From NCBI RefSeq assembly GCF_006717045.1, contig NZ_VFPH01000002.1:1798001-1862000 (forward strand): a stretch of DNA of 64,000 nucleotides, read 5' to 3'. Each line of letters starts with the position of its first letter. Within the stretch, counting starts at the first letter, position 1. This DNA is from Pseudonocardia cypriaca (GTDB lineage: Bacteria > Actinomycetota > Actinomycetes > Mycobacteriales > Pseudonocardiaceae). Shown in pieces: positions 51,423 to 60,655 of the stretch. A program made the position numbers and the translations under genes. Below the pieces are notes generated by a model that was given only the letters and a program-made list of their open reading frames with translations, was not told the DNA's origin and ran no database searches.

Positions 51423-52997
51423 GTGACCGTCACGCGCAGATCGTTCATGAAGGGTCTCGGCGTCACCGGGGGCGCCGGGATGATGTACGGGGCGATGGCC
51501 GCGGTTGGCCTCGCGCCTGCCGCCACCGCGGCGCCGTTCCGGCCGCCGTCGGCAGGCGACCTCATCGGGCAGGCGCCCGGCCGGCACACGGTGGCGATCC
51601 TCGGCGCCGGACCCGCCGGCCTCGCCGCCGCCTACGAGCTGGGCAAGGCCGGCTACGAGGTCACCGTGCTGGAGGCGCGGGGCCGTCCCGGTGGGCGGGT
51701 GTGGTCGGTGCGCGGCGGCACCGAGGAGACCGACCTGAACGGTGAGACCCAACGGTGCACCTTCGCCGATGGCCACTTCATCAACGTGGGCGCCACCCGC
51801 ATCCCGCAGAGCCACATCACGCTCGACTACTGCCGCGAGCTCGGCGTCGAGATCCAGGCGTTCGGGAACCAGAACGCCAACACGCTGGTCAACTACGCGA
51901 GCGACACCCCGCTGTCGAAGACCTCGATCACCTACCGCGCCGCGAAGGCGGACACCTACGGGTACGTGTCCGAGCTGCTGCAGAAGGCGGCCTCGCGCGG
52001 CGCCCTCGACGACGTGCTGAGCGCCGACGACAAGCACGCGCTCGCCGAGTTCCTCACCGAGTTCGGCGACCTCGGCTCCGACGGCCGCTACGTCGGCTCC
52101 ACCCGCCGCGGCTACTCGAGCGAGCCGGGCGCCGGCACCGCATACGGCACCCAGCTGCCGCCGCACGGGATGTCCGACGTGATCCGCAGCGGCATCGGCC
52201 GCAACTTCGCCTTCGACTTCGAGTACGACCAGGCGATGCTCATGCTCACCCCGGTGGGCGGCATGGACCGGATCTACCACGCCTTCGTCGACCGGATCGG
52301 GCCAGAGAAGGTGCGGTTCGGCGCCGAGGTGACGGCCATGCGCAACGCCCCGGACGGTGTCACGGTGGAGTTCCGCGAGGGCGGGCGCGCGCAGTCGCTC
52401 ACCGCCGACTACCTGATCTGCACCGTTCCCCCGCACCTCGTGCCGCGCCTTGACCACAACCTGCCCGCCGACGTCGTCGCGGCGCTCGGCTCCGCGGGGC
52501 GAACGTCATCCGGGAAGCTCGGGATCGAGTACTCGCGGCGGTGGTGGGAGACCGACGAGCGGATCTACGGCGGTGCCAGCAACACCGACAAGGACATCGC
52601 GCAGATCATGTTCCCCTACGACCACTTCAACTCCGACCGCGGCGTCGTGGTCGGCTACTACAACACCGGCCGCCGCCACCAGGCGTTCGAGTCGCTGACC
52701 CACCGGCAACGCCTCGCGAAGGCCCTCGCAGAGGGCTCGGAGATCCACGGCGACAAGTACCGCAAGGACATCGTCTCGTCGTTCTCGGGCAGCTGGGCCC
52801 GCACCCGCTACTCCGAGTCGGCCTGGGCCACCTGGGAGCAGACCAGCCCCGAGTACCGCCTGCTCCTGCAGCCCGTGCAGCGCATCTACTTCGCGGGCGA
52901 CCACCTCTCCAACGCCATCGCGTGGCAGCACGGCGCCTTCACCTCGGCCCGTTCGGTCGTCGAGGCCATCCACAGCCGCGTAGCCGGCACCAACTGA
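51423..52997 (+). CDS. Tat-exported flavin amine oxidase (L-amino acid oxidase-like)
   Basis: A 524-residue FAD enzyme with a twin-arginine signal VTRRSFMKGLG (residues 3-13) and an AAATAAP-like cleavage zone. The dinucleotide motif is VAILGAGPAGLAAAYELGKA, followed by EARGRPGGRVWS, and VGATRIPQSH lines the flavin pocket. IYFAGDHLSNAIAWQHGA closes the FAD site. It oxidises amino acids or amines outside the cytoplasm to imines, releasing H2O2. GTG at 51423 is the start used; no strong ribosome-binding site precedes it. It sits with a RidA-like lipoprotein 20 bases after. Confidence 0.88.
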   Translation: MTVTRRSFMKGLGVTGGAGMMYGAMAAVGLAPAATAAPFRPPSAGDLIGQAPGRHTVAILGAGPAGLAAAYELGKAGYEVTVLEARGRPGGRVWSVRGGTEETDLNGETQRCTFADGHFINVGATRIPQSHITLDYCRELGVEIQAFGNQNANTLVNYASDTPLSKTSITYRAAKADTYGYVSELLQKAASRGALDDVLSADDKHALAEFLTEFGDLGSDGRYVGSTRRGYSSEPGAGTAYGTQLPPHGMSDVIRSGIGRNFAFDFEYDQAMLMLTPVGGMDRIYHAFVDRIGPEKVRFGAEVTAMRNAPDGVTVEFREGGRAQSLTADYLICTVPPHLVPRLDHNLPADVVAALGSAGRTSSGKLGIEYSRRWWETDERIYGGASNTDKDIAQIMFPYDHFNSDRGVVVGYYNTGRRHQAFESLTHRQRLAKALAEGSEIHGDKYRKDIVSSFSGSWARTRYSESAWATWEQTSPEYRLLLQPVQRIYFAGDHLSNAIAWQHGAFTSARSVVEAIHSRVAGTN

Positions 52998-53016
52998 CCA
53001 GTAGAAGGAGCCTGGC

Positions 53017-53667
53017 ATGCGCCTTTTCCACGTCCTGCCCGCAATCGCCCTCGTCGTCGCCGGCTGCGCCGCAGGCCCGGCCGATGCGGCCCCCTCGGAA
53101 CCGCCGTTCACCGCGCGCTCGGTCCTGCCGGACGGCGAGGCCAACCCGATGATCGCCCAGGGCGTCGCGCTCGGCGCCGGGGCGGACCTCTACAAGACCA
53201 GCGGGATCGGCCCGACCCAGCTCAATGCCGCGGCGGGCGAGGGCACTCCGGAGGCGTTCATCGACACCACGCAGTTCGCCGGCGGCGCCCTCCCTGCCGG
53301 CGTCACGATCACCGAGGCCCAGGGCATGAACGTGCTGCGCGCCATCCAGGAGAACCTGGAACGGCAGGGCCTGCGCCTGGAGGACGTCACGACGATGCGG
53401 GTGTTCCTCGACAACGCCCCCGGCTCCGACCGCGCCGACTACGCCGGCTGGAACCGCGCCTACCGGCAGTTCTTCGCCAACACCGACCTGCAGACCGGCG
53501 ACACCGCCCTCGTGCCGATGGGCAGCGCGGAGCCGTCGGCCCCGCTGGTGCGCAACCCGGCGCGGCCGAGCCGGTTCGCGCTGGAGGTGCAGAGCCTGCC
53601 GGTACCGGGCTGGCTGGTGGAGGTCGAGGTGGACGCGGTGTTCCCGCCGGGGACGAGCCCGCGCTGA
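53017..53667 (+). CDS. RidA/YjgF-like lipoprotein
   Basis: A 216-residue protein with a lipoprotein signal (LVVAGC, Cys17), followed by a Rid-family fold: NVLRAIQENLERQGLRLEDV and TTMRVFLDN are the usual trimer-forming helix and strand. There is an inserted section of about 60 residues before it. AQSLPV-type ending LEVQSLPVPGWLVEVEVDAV. Cytoplasmic RidA hydrolyses reactive enamines/imines. An exported form beside an exported amine oxidase suggests imine removal outside the membrane; the catalytic Arg normally near the C-terminus is not clearly present. Confidence 0.75.
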   Translation: MRLFHVLPAIALVVAGCAAGPADAAPSEPPFTARSVLPDGEANPMIAQGVALGAGADLYKTSGIGPTQLNAAAGEGTPEAFIDTTQFAGGALPAGVTITEAQGMNVLRAIQENLERQGLRLEDVTTMRVFLDNAPGSDRADYAGWNRAYRQFFANTDLQTGDTALVPMGSAEPSAPLVRNPARPSRFALEVQSLPVPGWLVEVEVDAVFPPGTSPR

Positions 53668-53701
53668 CGGCGGGGGTGTGCTCGTGAGCATCGGGGCGAA
53701 A

Positions 53702-53722
53702 GGGTTGGGGACGAACCAACCC
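53702..53722. terminator. small hairpin between convergent genes
   Basis: GGGTTGG, 7-base loop GGACGAA, CCAACCC. It stands 34 bases after the RidA-like stop and 31 before the convergent HAD stop. No T-run. Confidence 0.5.
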
Positions 53723-53753
53723 ACGGACGAGATGTCGGCCGGCCCGCCTCCGG

Positions 53754-54362
53754 TCACCGGTCCAGTGCGGCGAGCGCGGGGCCGGCGCCCGCCCAGACGT
53801 GCGCGTCCCAGCCGTGTGCCCGGGCCGCCTCGACGTTCTCCACCCGGTCGTCGAAGAACACGACGTCACCCGGCTCCGTGCCGTACACGGAGTCGGCGTG
53901 GGCGTAGATGCCCGGGTCCGGCTTGACGAGCGCGACCTCGGCCGAGAACACCAGGTGCGGGATGCCCGCGCTCCACGGGGCCGCGCGCACGGCCGCCGCG
54001 AGCGGGCCGGGGGCGTTGGACAGGACCCCGAGCCGCACGCCCTGCGCCTGCAGGTGCGCGAGCAGGTCGGCGCTCACCTGCGGCAGGGTCGACCACTTGG
54101 TCGAGTCGATGGCGGTGAGCCGGGCCAGCAGCCCCGGCTCCGGAGCGCGGCCCAGCGCCGCCAGCACGCCCGTCCAGTACTCCTCTGCGGTGGCGCCGAG
54201 GTCGTAGGCGACCCGGCCGGACCAGTACGCGGGCAGGAACTCGTCCACGGTTGTGCCGAGCTCGGCCGCGAGGCGTGGGATCACCGCACCCGAGGACACG
54301 AGCACTTCGCCGAGATCGAAGACGACGGTTCGGGGGCGTTCCACTCCTCCCACCGTAGCCAA
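53754..54362 (-). CDS. HAD-superfamily hydrolase
   Basis: A 202-residue phosphatase-like protein. Motif I VVFDLGEVL shows Asp-x-Gly, so the usual second Asp (DxD) is Gly as in many non-phosphatase HADs. Motif II is LGVLSNAPGPL, motif III Lys in LVKPDPGIY, motif IV FFDDRVENVEAA. The function is not clear. The start is uncertain: TTG at 54362, GTG at 54353 or GTG at 54344, where GGAGGA directly abuts the GTG. Confidence 0.8.
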   Translation of the reverse strand: MATVGGVERPRTVVFDLGEVLVSSGAVIPRLAAELGTTVDEFLPAYWSGRVAYDLGATAEEYWTGVLAALGRAPEPGLLARLTAIDSTKWSTLPQVSADLLAHLQAQGVRLGVLSNAPGPLAAAVRAAPWSAGIPHLVFSAEVALVKPDPGIYAHADSVYGTEPGDVVFFDDRVENVEAARAHGWDAHVWAGAGPALAALDR

Positions 54363-54445
54363 CCGTGAGTGGTGTCAGCGCCGAGCCAGCGTCCTGTGAG
54401 CGCGCGGCCGGACCCTCGGGGCCCACGACGAGCCCGGAGGACGAG

Positions 54446-55582
54446 ATGCCCCACCCATCGACCACCACCGTGAGATCGAGAGCGGTCGCGCCGCTCGGGA
54501 TCGGCGCGTTCGCGATCGGCACCGACCTGTTCGTCGTCGCCGGGGTGCTTCCCGACCTCGCCGCCGACCTCGGTGTCACGGTCGGCACCGCGGGCCTGAC
54601 CGTCACCGTCTTCGCGCTGGCGTACGCGACCGGCGCTCCGGTCCTGGGCGCCCTGCTCGCGGCCCGGCCGATGCGGCAGGTGCTGATCGGCTCGCTGGTG
54701 CTGTTCGCCCTGTGCAACGTGGTGTCCGCGCTCGCACCCGGCCTCGCGGTGCTGCTCGGGGCCCGCGTGCTCGCCGCGCTCACAGCCTCGGCCTACGTAC
54801 CGGCCGCCGGGGCCGCCGCCGTCGCCGCCGCCCCCGCGAACCGGCGCGGTCGCGCGCTCGGGGTGGTGCTGGGCGGCTCCGCGGTCGCCATGGTGCTCGG
54901 CGCTCCGCTGGGTGCCCTGGCGGCGTCGCTGCTCTCGTGGCGGGCGGCGTTCGGGCTGGTCGCGGTGCTCGCGGTGGGCACGGTAGTCGGCCTGCTGCGA
55001 AGCGGCGTCGGCTCGGATGCCCCGGCGCGTTCGACGCTCGCCGAGCGGCTGCGTCCGCTGCGATCCCCCGCGGTCGCCGGGACGCTCGCAGTGACGTTCC
55101 TGGCGATGACGGCCTCGAACAGCGTGTACACCTACCTCGCCGTGCTCGTCAGCGGGCGGGTCGAGCTGTACATCGCGGCGTTCGGGCTAGCGGGCGTGGT
55201 GGGGACGTGGTGGGGCGCGACCGCGGTCGACCGCTTCGGCAGCCGGCGGGTGGTCACCGCGATGGTGCTCGTGCTGGGGACGGGTCTCGCGACGCTCCCG
55301 CACGTCGCAGGTGCGGTTGCGCTGGCGGCCGTGGCCCCGTGGGGCGTCGCGGCGTGGGGGTTCGTCTCGGCGCAGCAGCACCGCGTGACCGGGATGGGGC
55401 CGGCGCCGTTGCTGCTCGCGCTGAACAGCTCCGCGGTCCACCTCGGGTTCGCGACCGGCGCACTGCTCGGCGGCCTCGTCGTCGACGCAGCAGGGGTCGG
55501 GTCGCTGTGGCTGGTCCCCCTCGTCTGCTGTGGCGCGGGGTTGGTCCTGCACGGGATCCTCGGACGGGAGGCACGGTCATGA
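54446..55582 (+). CDS. MFS drug-exporter-like transporter (DHA1-type)
   Basis: A 378-residue protein with 12 membrane segments. FAIGTDLFVVAGVLPDLAAD is the segment-1 motif of DHA1 drug exporters, with TASAYVPAAGAAAVAA and RGRALGVVLGGSAVAMVLG in the motif C region. ATG at 54446 is chosen over the upstream open frame because of GGAGGA nearby. Its TGA overlaps the PIG-L ATG, so it is coupled to that hydrolase. Confidence 0.87.
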   Translation: MPHPSTTTVRSRAVAPLGIGAFAIGTDLFVVAGVLPDLAADLGVTVGTAGLTVTVFALAYATGAPVLGALLAARPMRQVLIGSLVLFALCNVVSALAPGLAVLLGARVLAALTASAYVPAAGAAAVAAAPANRRGRALGVVLGGSAVAMVLGAPLGALAASLLSWRAAFGLVAVLAVGTVVGLLRSGVGSDAPARSTLAERLRPLRSPAVAGTLAVTFLAMTASNSVYTYLAVLVSGRVELYIAAFGLAGVVGTWWGATAVDRFGSRRVVTAMVLVLGTGLATLPHVAGAVALAAVAPWGVAAWGFVSAQQHRVTGMGPAPLLLALNSSAVHLGFATGALLGGLVVDAAGVGSLWLVPLVCCGAGLVLHGILGREARS

Positions 55583-56280
55583 TCACCGAGTTGGGGACGA
55601 TCCTCGGGGTGTGGGCCCACCCCGACGACGAGGCGTACCTGTCCGGCGGGTTGATGGCGCTGGCCGGGGACGCCGGATCGCGGGTGGTGTGCGTCACCGC
55701 CACCCGGGGCGAGCTCGGCACGCCCGACCCGGACGTCTGGCCTCCGCAGCGGCTGGCCGCGGAGCGCACCGTCGAGCTGGCGCGCTGCCTGGAGATCCTC
55801 GGTGTCACCGAGCACCACTGGCTCGGGTACCGCGACGGCGAGTGTCCCCAGGTAGACCCGTCGGAGGCGGTCGCGCGGCTGTGCGAGCTGATCGAGGACG
55901 TCCGCCCGGACACGGTGCTGACGTTCGGCCCGGACGGCATCACCGGCCACCCGGACCACCAGACGATCTCCGCCTGGACGACGAAGGCGTTCGACCGCGC
56001 CGCCCCGCCGGATGCCCGGTTGCTGTACGCCGCGCTCTCGGAGCCGCGCATGAGGCGCTGGAAGCGCCTCGGTGACGAGCTCGGCATCTACCTCCCCGGC
56101 TACCCGGTCGTCACGCCGGCCGACCGGCTCCCGGTCGACCTGGAGCTGGACCCGCACACCGCGGAGCGCAAGGTCCGTGCACTGGCGGCCCAGACGACGC
56201 AGACGGCCGGGCTCATCGCCATGCTGGGCGTGGACCGCTACACGGCGTGGGTCGGCGCGGAGTCGTTCGCCACGGCCTGA
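55579..56280 (+). CDS. PIG-L/MshB-family deacetylase-like hydrolase
   Basis: A 233-residue zinc hydrolase. AHPDDEAYLSGG carries the metal site AHPDDE, VTATRGELGTP the second conserved loop and GHPDHQ the third metal ligand. Actinobacterial members remove N-acetyl groups from GlcNAc-containing mycothiol precursors, or from natural products and conjugates. ATG overlaps the exporter TGA. Its 3' end overlaps the convergent SARP gene by 43 bases. Confidence 0.88.
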   Translation: MITELGTILGVWAHPDDEAYLSGGLMALAGDAGSRVVCVTATRGELGTPDPDVWPPQRLAAERTVELARCLEILGVTEHHWLGYRDGECPQVDPSEAVARLCELIEDVRPDTVLTFGPDGITGHPDHQTISAWTTKAFDRAAPPDARLLYAALSEPRMRRWKRLGDELGIYLPGYPVVTPADRLPVDLELDPHTAERKVRALAAQTTQTAGLIAMLGVDRYTAWVGAESFATA

Positions 56281-59078
56281 AGGTTCCGCTGGATGGCCCG
56301 CCGCGCCACCTCGAGCAACTCGGTCCGGTCGAGGACCGGCGTTCCCGGGACGAGCGGTGGCGGCGGTACGGCCGCGGGGGCGTCGGGCGCGTCGGCGGCC
56401 GCGGCGACGAGCAGTGCCGCAGGCCCGTCGTCGCCCAGCGTGCGCAGGAGGCCGGCGAGGTCGCGCAGGGTGGCCCAGAGATGGGTCCAGTTGCCGGTGC
56501 GGGCGAAGTAGTCGATCACCTCGCGGTAGCCGCGCAGCGCGTCGCCGACGCGGCCGGCGGCGGCGCGCACCGTCAGCAGGCCCACGGTCGCGACGCCGAC
56601 GAGGAAGGTCGCGCCCGACCTGCGTGCCAGCTCGATGGCGCTGAGGTAGTGCCGTTCGGCGAGGTCGTTGTGGCCGGCGCGGCTCTCGATCTCCCCCGAC
56701 ACGTATGCGATCCAGGAACGCTGCGAGGGCGACGTTCCGCCACCGTGTGCCCGCTCGATGAGAGCCCGTGCCTCGTCGGCATCGCCCGCGTAGGCGCTCG
56801 CAAGGGCAGCTCCTCCGATTGCCTCGGGAGCCCTACGAGCGAGCACGGTCGCGGCGAGGCAGTGCTCGACGACCTCGGGGTACGCCGCGCGGGCCAGCTC
56901 CACCCAGGCCAACGGGATCAGGCAGAACCACTTCCCGGTGGCATCGGTCGCCCGCTCCAGCCCGGCGCGAGCGAGCCGCTCGGCCCGTGGATGGTCGCCC
57001 CAGAGGTACGCGGCCTCCGCTGCCGTGCCGAGGACGGCGGCCGCGTTCGGGTGGGCGGCGATCGCCGGGTCGTCGCCCAGCTCCTCCGCCCAGCCGCGCA
57101 GCTCGACGAGGTCGCGGTAGCTCATCGCCTCGTTCAGCGCGGTGACCATCGCGGTGGCGGCGTCGAGAAGCCCCCGACTGCGAGCCAGCCGCCACGCGGC
57201 GCGCAGGTTCGGCAGGTCGCGCCGCAGGACGGTGTCCGCATCGGCTTCGTTCTCGGTGCCCAGGACGGTCCCGATCCAGTCGGCCAGCTCGACGGCCCAC
57301 CGGACGAAGCGCTCGCCTGCAGCCTCGTCCTCACCGGCCTCCGCAAGGCGATCGAGGCCGTACGCCCGCAGCGTCTCCAGCATGCGGTACCGAGTGGCCC
57401 CGTCGAACGCGACATCGATCATGGAGGCGTCGACGAGGTGGGCGAGGGCGGTCCCGGGATCGGGTCGCAGTCCCATCTCTGTTCCGACCCGCTCGGCGGT
57501 CTCGAGGTCGACGCCGTCGACGAACACCGACAGCTGTCGGAACAGCCGCCGCTCGTCGTCGGTGAGGAGGTCGTAGGACCACTCGACGGTCGCGCGCAGG
57601 GTCCGGTGCCGCGCGTCGGCGGTCGGGCGGCCGCCGCCGAGCAGATCCAGTGAGCGATCGAGCCGCCGGTGCAGGTCGATCAGGGAGAAGGTGGACAGCC
57701 GGCCGGCGGCGAGCTCGATGGCGAGCGGCATCCCGTCGAGCCGCCGGACGATGTCCGCGACGGTCCGCAGCTCCGCGGGCGTCGGTGGAGGGCCGGGGCG
57801 GGCACGCGCAGCCCGGTCGAGGAAGACCGCGACGGACGGCACGCCCGGGAGGTCCTGGTCCGGACCGGGCAGCGGGAGCGGGGCGAGCCGGAAGGTGTAC
57901 TCGGCGGCCAGCCCGAGCCGTTCGCGGCTGGTGGCGAGGACACTCAGGTCGGGGCAGCCGGCCAGGACGGCCTCGACGGTGTCGCGGACCGCATCCAGCA
58001 GGTGCTCGCAGTTGTCGATCACGAGCAGACCGGCGCGGTGGGCCAGTACCGCGACGCAGGCCGTGAGGACGTCGCCCTGCAGGACGTTCAGGTTCAGCGC
58101 CGCGGCCAGCGCGTGCGGGATCGCGGCCGGATCGGTGACCGGCGCGAGCAGCAGCACGGTCGACGCGTCGGTCCGCCCGGCCACCTCGAGCGCGACCCTG
58201 GTCTTGCCCACCCCGCCGGGGCCGACGATCGTGACGAGCCGCTCGTCCGCGAGCAGCCGGTGCAGCGCCGTGACCTCGTCGTCGCGACCGACCAACCGGG
58301 TCGTGGGGCGGGCCTGCACCTCGGGCCGGGCCGGTGGCGGACCGGCGGCGCCGCCTGCGATGTCGCGCTCCAGCTCACCGAGCGCCGGCGACGGGTCGAG
58401 GCCCGTCTCCTCGACCAGCCGCCTGCGGAACTCGCGTGCGGTGCGCAGTGCCTCCGCCGCCCGTCCGGCCGCTGCCAACGCGCGCATGCACAGCAGGACC
58501 GCCGGCTCGCGCAGCGGATCGGCGGCCAGCGCGTCGGCGGCGAGGCCGCAGACCTCGTCGCCCCGGCCGGCGGCGATCCCGGCGGCGATCAGACCGTCGG
58601 TGATCTCGCGGCGCAGCTGCGCGCAGCCCTCGACCGCCGTTGCGATCCGGGTGACATCGGTGAGGTCGGCGAGCACCGGCCCTCGCCACAGCGCGTGCGC
58701 CTCGCGGAGCAGCGCGAACGCGTCGTGATCGGCGCGCGCCTTCGCCAGCAGGGATCGCGCCCCTGCCACGTCCAGCTCGTCGGCGGTGAGGTCGAGCCGG
58801 TAGCCGTCGTGCCTCGTCTGCAGCCGGGCCGCCGCCGTCCCGAGGTGCGCGCGCAACCGGGAGACGTGCGTGTGCAGGGCCTGGCGGCCCGACTCCGGCA
58901 CCTCCGTGGGCCACAGCGCATCCAGGAGGTGATCGACCGGAACGATCCGGCCCTCGGCGAGCGCGAGCAAGGCCAGCACCGCCCGCCGCTTCGGGCCGGG
59001 CACGTCCACCGGCGCGCCGTCGACCACCAGCCGCAGCGGCCCGAGCACCTCCACCCGAACCCTCACCAGGGCAAGCAT
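56238..59078 (-). CDS. SARP-type (AfsR/BTAD) transcriptional regulator with ATPase and TPR domains
   Basis: A 946-residue regulator. The N-terminal OmpR-like DNA-binding domain reads VEVLGPLRLVVDGAPVDVPG. The BTAD tetratricopeptide region is rich in Ala/Arg (about 100-240), with EFRRRLVEETGLDPSPALGE. The NB-ARC ATPase has VGPGGVGKTRVALEV and LLVIDNCEHLLD, and a TPR-like helical tail makes the last 350 residues. Such regulators switch on specialised-metabolite genes. It is divergent from the methyltransferase 87 bases away, the obvious local target. ATG at 59078 is used; GTG at 59066 is possible. Confidence 0.88.
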   Translation of the reverse strand: MLALVRVRVEVLGPLRLVVDGAPVDVPGPKRRAVLALLALAEGRIVPVDHLLDALWPTEVPESGRQALHTHVSRLRAHLGTAAARLQTRHDGYRLDLTADELDVAGARSLLAKARADHDAFALLREAHALWRGPVLADLTDVTRIATAVEGCAQLRREITDGLIAAGIAAGRGDEVCGLAADALAADPLREPAVLLCMRALAAAGRAAEALRTAREFRRRLVEETGLDPSPALGELERDIAGGAAGPPPARPEVQARPTTRLVGRDDEVTALHRLLADERLVTIVGPGGVGKTRVALEVAGRTDASTVLLLAPVTDPAAIPHALAAALNLNVLQGDVLTACVAVLAHRAGLLVIDNCEHLLDAVRDTVEAVLAGCPDLSVLATSRERLGLAAEYTFRLAPLPLPGPDQDLPGVPSVAVFLDRAARARPGPPPTPAELRTVADIVRRLDGMPLAIELAAGRLSTFSLIDLHRRLDRSLDLLGGGRPTADARHRTLRATVEWSYDLLTDDERRLFRQLSVFVDGVDLETAERVGTEMGLRPDPGTALAHLVDASMIDVAFDGATRYRMLETLRAYGLDRLAEAGEDEAAGERFVRWAVELADWIGTVLGTENEADADTVLRRDLPNLRAAWRLARSRGLLDAATAMVTALNEAMSYRDLVELRGWAEELGDDPAIAAHPNAAAVLGTAAEAAYLWGDHPRAERLARAGLERATDATGKWFCLIPLAWVELARAAYPEVVEHCLAATVLARRAPEAIGGAALASAYAGDADEARALIERAHGGGTSPSQRSWIAYVSGEIESRAGHNDLAERHYLSAIELARRSGATFLVGVATVGLLTVRAAAGRVGDALRGYREVIDYFARTGNWTHLWATLRDLAGLLRTLGDDGPAALLVAAAADAPDAPAAVPPPPLVPGTPVLDRTELLEVARRAIQRNLQAVANDSAPTHAV

Positions 59079-59165
59079 GCCGTGTCAGGGCCGAGAAAGC
59101 GCGTGTGCGAGCCGCGACAGTGCCTGCGCCGAGCCTTCCTCCCACACGCAAGGAAGGGACAGCAC

Positions 59166-60212
59166 ATGGATCAGGACAAGGTGACGGAGTTCCTCGGGCG
59201 GGCCATGACCGACATGGCGGCGACCGGCGGTGCGGGCCTCGTGGTGATCGGTCACCGGCTCGGCCTCTACCGAGCGCTCGCGGAGGGCCCGGCGACGCCC
59301 GAGCGGTTCGCCGAGCGCACCGGGTGCAACGAGCGCTACCTCACCGAGTGGCTGCGCGGCCAGGCCGCAGGCGGCTACGTGACCTACGAGCCCGCCACCG
59401 GGGAGTTCTCATTGACCGAGGAGCAGGCGTTCTGCCTCGCCGACCCGAACGGCCCCAACGTGCCCGCGGTGTTCCTCATCGGGCTCGGCTACCTGCGCTC
59501 CGAGCCGCGCCTCACCGAGGCGTTCCGCACCGGCGAGGGCATCGGCTGGCACGAGCACGACGAGGACGTCTTCGTCGGCTGCGACGCGTTCTACCGGCCC
59601 GGCTACGTGGCCTCGCTGGTGCCGGAGTGGATCCCGGCACTCGACGGCGTCGACGCCAAGCTCGCGGCCGGTGGGCGGGTGGCCGACATCGGCTGTGGTC
59701 TCGGCTCGTCGTCGGTGTTGCTCGCCGAGGCCTACCCGAAGGCCAGCGTCGTCGGCTCCGACTACCACGCCGAGTCGATCGGCCTGGCCTGCAAGAAGGC
59801 CGCGGACGCCGGGGTCGGCGACCGGGTGAGCTTCGAGGTGGCGACCGCCCAGACCTTCACCGGGACGAACTACGACCTCGTGACCATGTTCGACTGCCTG
59901 CACGACATGGGCGACCCGGTGGGGGCCGCCCGCCGCGTGCGGGAGGCACTGGCCCCGGACGGCACGTGGCTGCTGGTCGAGCCGTACGCGTCGGACAAGG
60001 TCGAGGAGAACTTCAACCCGGTCGGCCGGCTGTACTACAACGGTTCGACGTTCCTGTGCGTGCCGAACGGGCTGTCCCAGCCGGGCGGCCACTCGCTCGG
60101 CGCGCAGGCCGGGGAGGCGGCGATCCGCCGGGTCGTCACCGAGGCCGGCTTCACGAGGTTCCGGCGGGCCGCGGAATCGCCGTTCAACCTCGTCTTCGAG
60201 GTCCGCCCGTAA
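59166..60212 (+). CDS. SAM-dependent methyltransferase (MDMC/O-methyltransferase-like), class I
   Basis: A 348-residue enzyme. A winged-helix dimerisation start (LYRALAEGPATPERFAERTG) is followed by CNERYLTEWLRGQAAGGYV, as in plant-type and antibiotic O-methyltransferases. The SAM site is VADIGCGLGSSSVLLAE, followed by FDCLHDMGDP and EPYASDKVE. GGAAGGG precedes the ATG. It lies alone, divergent from the SARP regulator, ended by a 12-bp hairpin. Confidence 0.85.
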   Translation: MDQDKVTEFLGRAMTDMAATGGAGLVVIGHRLGLYRALAEGPATPERFAERTGCNERYLTEWLRGQAAGGYVTYEPATGEFSLTEEQAFCLADPNGPNVPAVFLIGLGYLRSEPRLTEAFRTGEGIGWHEHDEDVFVGCDAFYRPGYVASLVPEWIPALDGVDAKLAAGGRVADIGCGLGSSSVLLAEAYPKASVVGSDYHAESIGLACKKAADAGVGDRVSFEVATAQTFTGTNYDLVTMFDCLHDMGDPVGAARRVREALAPDGTWLLVEPYASDKVEENFNPVGRLYYNGSTFLCVPNGLSQPGGHSLGAQAGEAAIRRVVTEAGFTRFRRAAESPFNLVFEVRP

Positions 60213-60220
60213 CCCGCTGC

Positions 60221-60257
60221 CGGTTGTCCACGGTCTGCTCGAGATCGTGGACAACCG
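60221..60257 (+). terminator. hairpin between methyltransferase and convergent monooxygenase
   Basis: CGGTTGTCCACG (60221-60232) and CGTGGACAACCG (60246-60257): exact 12-bp stem, 13-base loop, 8 bases after the methyltransferase stop and 10 before the convergent ABM stop. No T-run; it can end both transcripts. Confidence 0.65.
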
Positions 60258-60267
60258 ATGGCATCGC

Positions 60268-60597
60268 CTACTGCGGAGGTCCGACGGACGACGACCCGGC
60301 GCCCCGCCCCTCGGTCACCACCTCGTACCAGACCATCTCGCTGCGGCCCTCCTGCAGGCCGTCCATCCGCTTGCGGGACTCGAGGAACCGCTCGTCCTCG
60401 TGCCAGGCCTCCCAGTCGGCGCGGCTCTCCCACGTCCCGACGACCGCCCGCTTGTTGACCCCGTCCAGCGGGATGAGCAGCTGGCCGCCCACCCAGCCGC
60501 GCTGCCCTCTCGCGGCCGCGAGGCGCTCGCGCATGGCGGCGTCCCACTCGGGCTCGCAGCCCGTCTTCAGCGTGACCTGGGTGACGACGGTCATCAT
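60268..60597 (-). CDS. antibiotic biosynthesis monooxygenase (ABM)-domain protein
   Basis: A 109-residue ABM/dimeric alpha-beta-barrel protein: VTQVTLKTGCEPEWDAAMRE opens the ferredoxin-like fold, and TWESRADWEAWHEDERFLES is the usual middle region with the conserved Trp and His. Members act as cofactor-free monooxygenases, haem oxygenases or quinol-oxidising enzymes; none can be picked here. ATG at 60597, or the next one at 60594. Confidence 0.8.
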   Translation of the reverse strand: MMTVVTQVTLKTGCEPEWDAAMRERLAAARGQRGWVGGQLLIPLDGVNKRAVVGTWESRADWEAWHEDERFLESRKRMDGLQEGRSEMVWYEVVTEGRGAGSSSVGPPQ

Positions 60598-60655
60598 GGG
60601 CGCACCATCCTTCGGGCTCGGCTGGTACCGGTTACCACCGATGCGCGCCTCCCAG

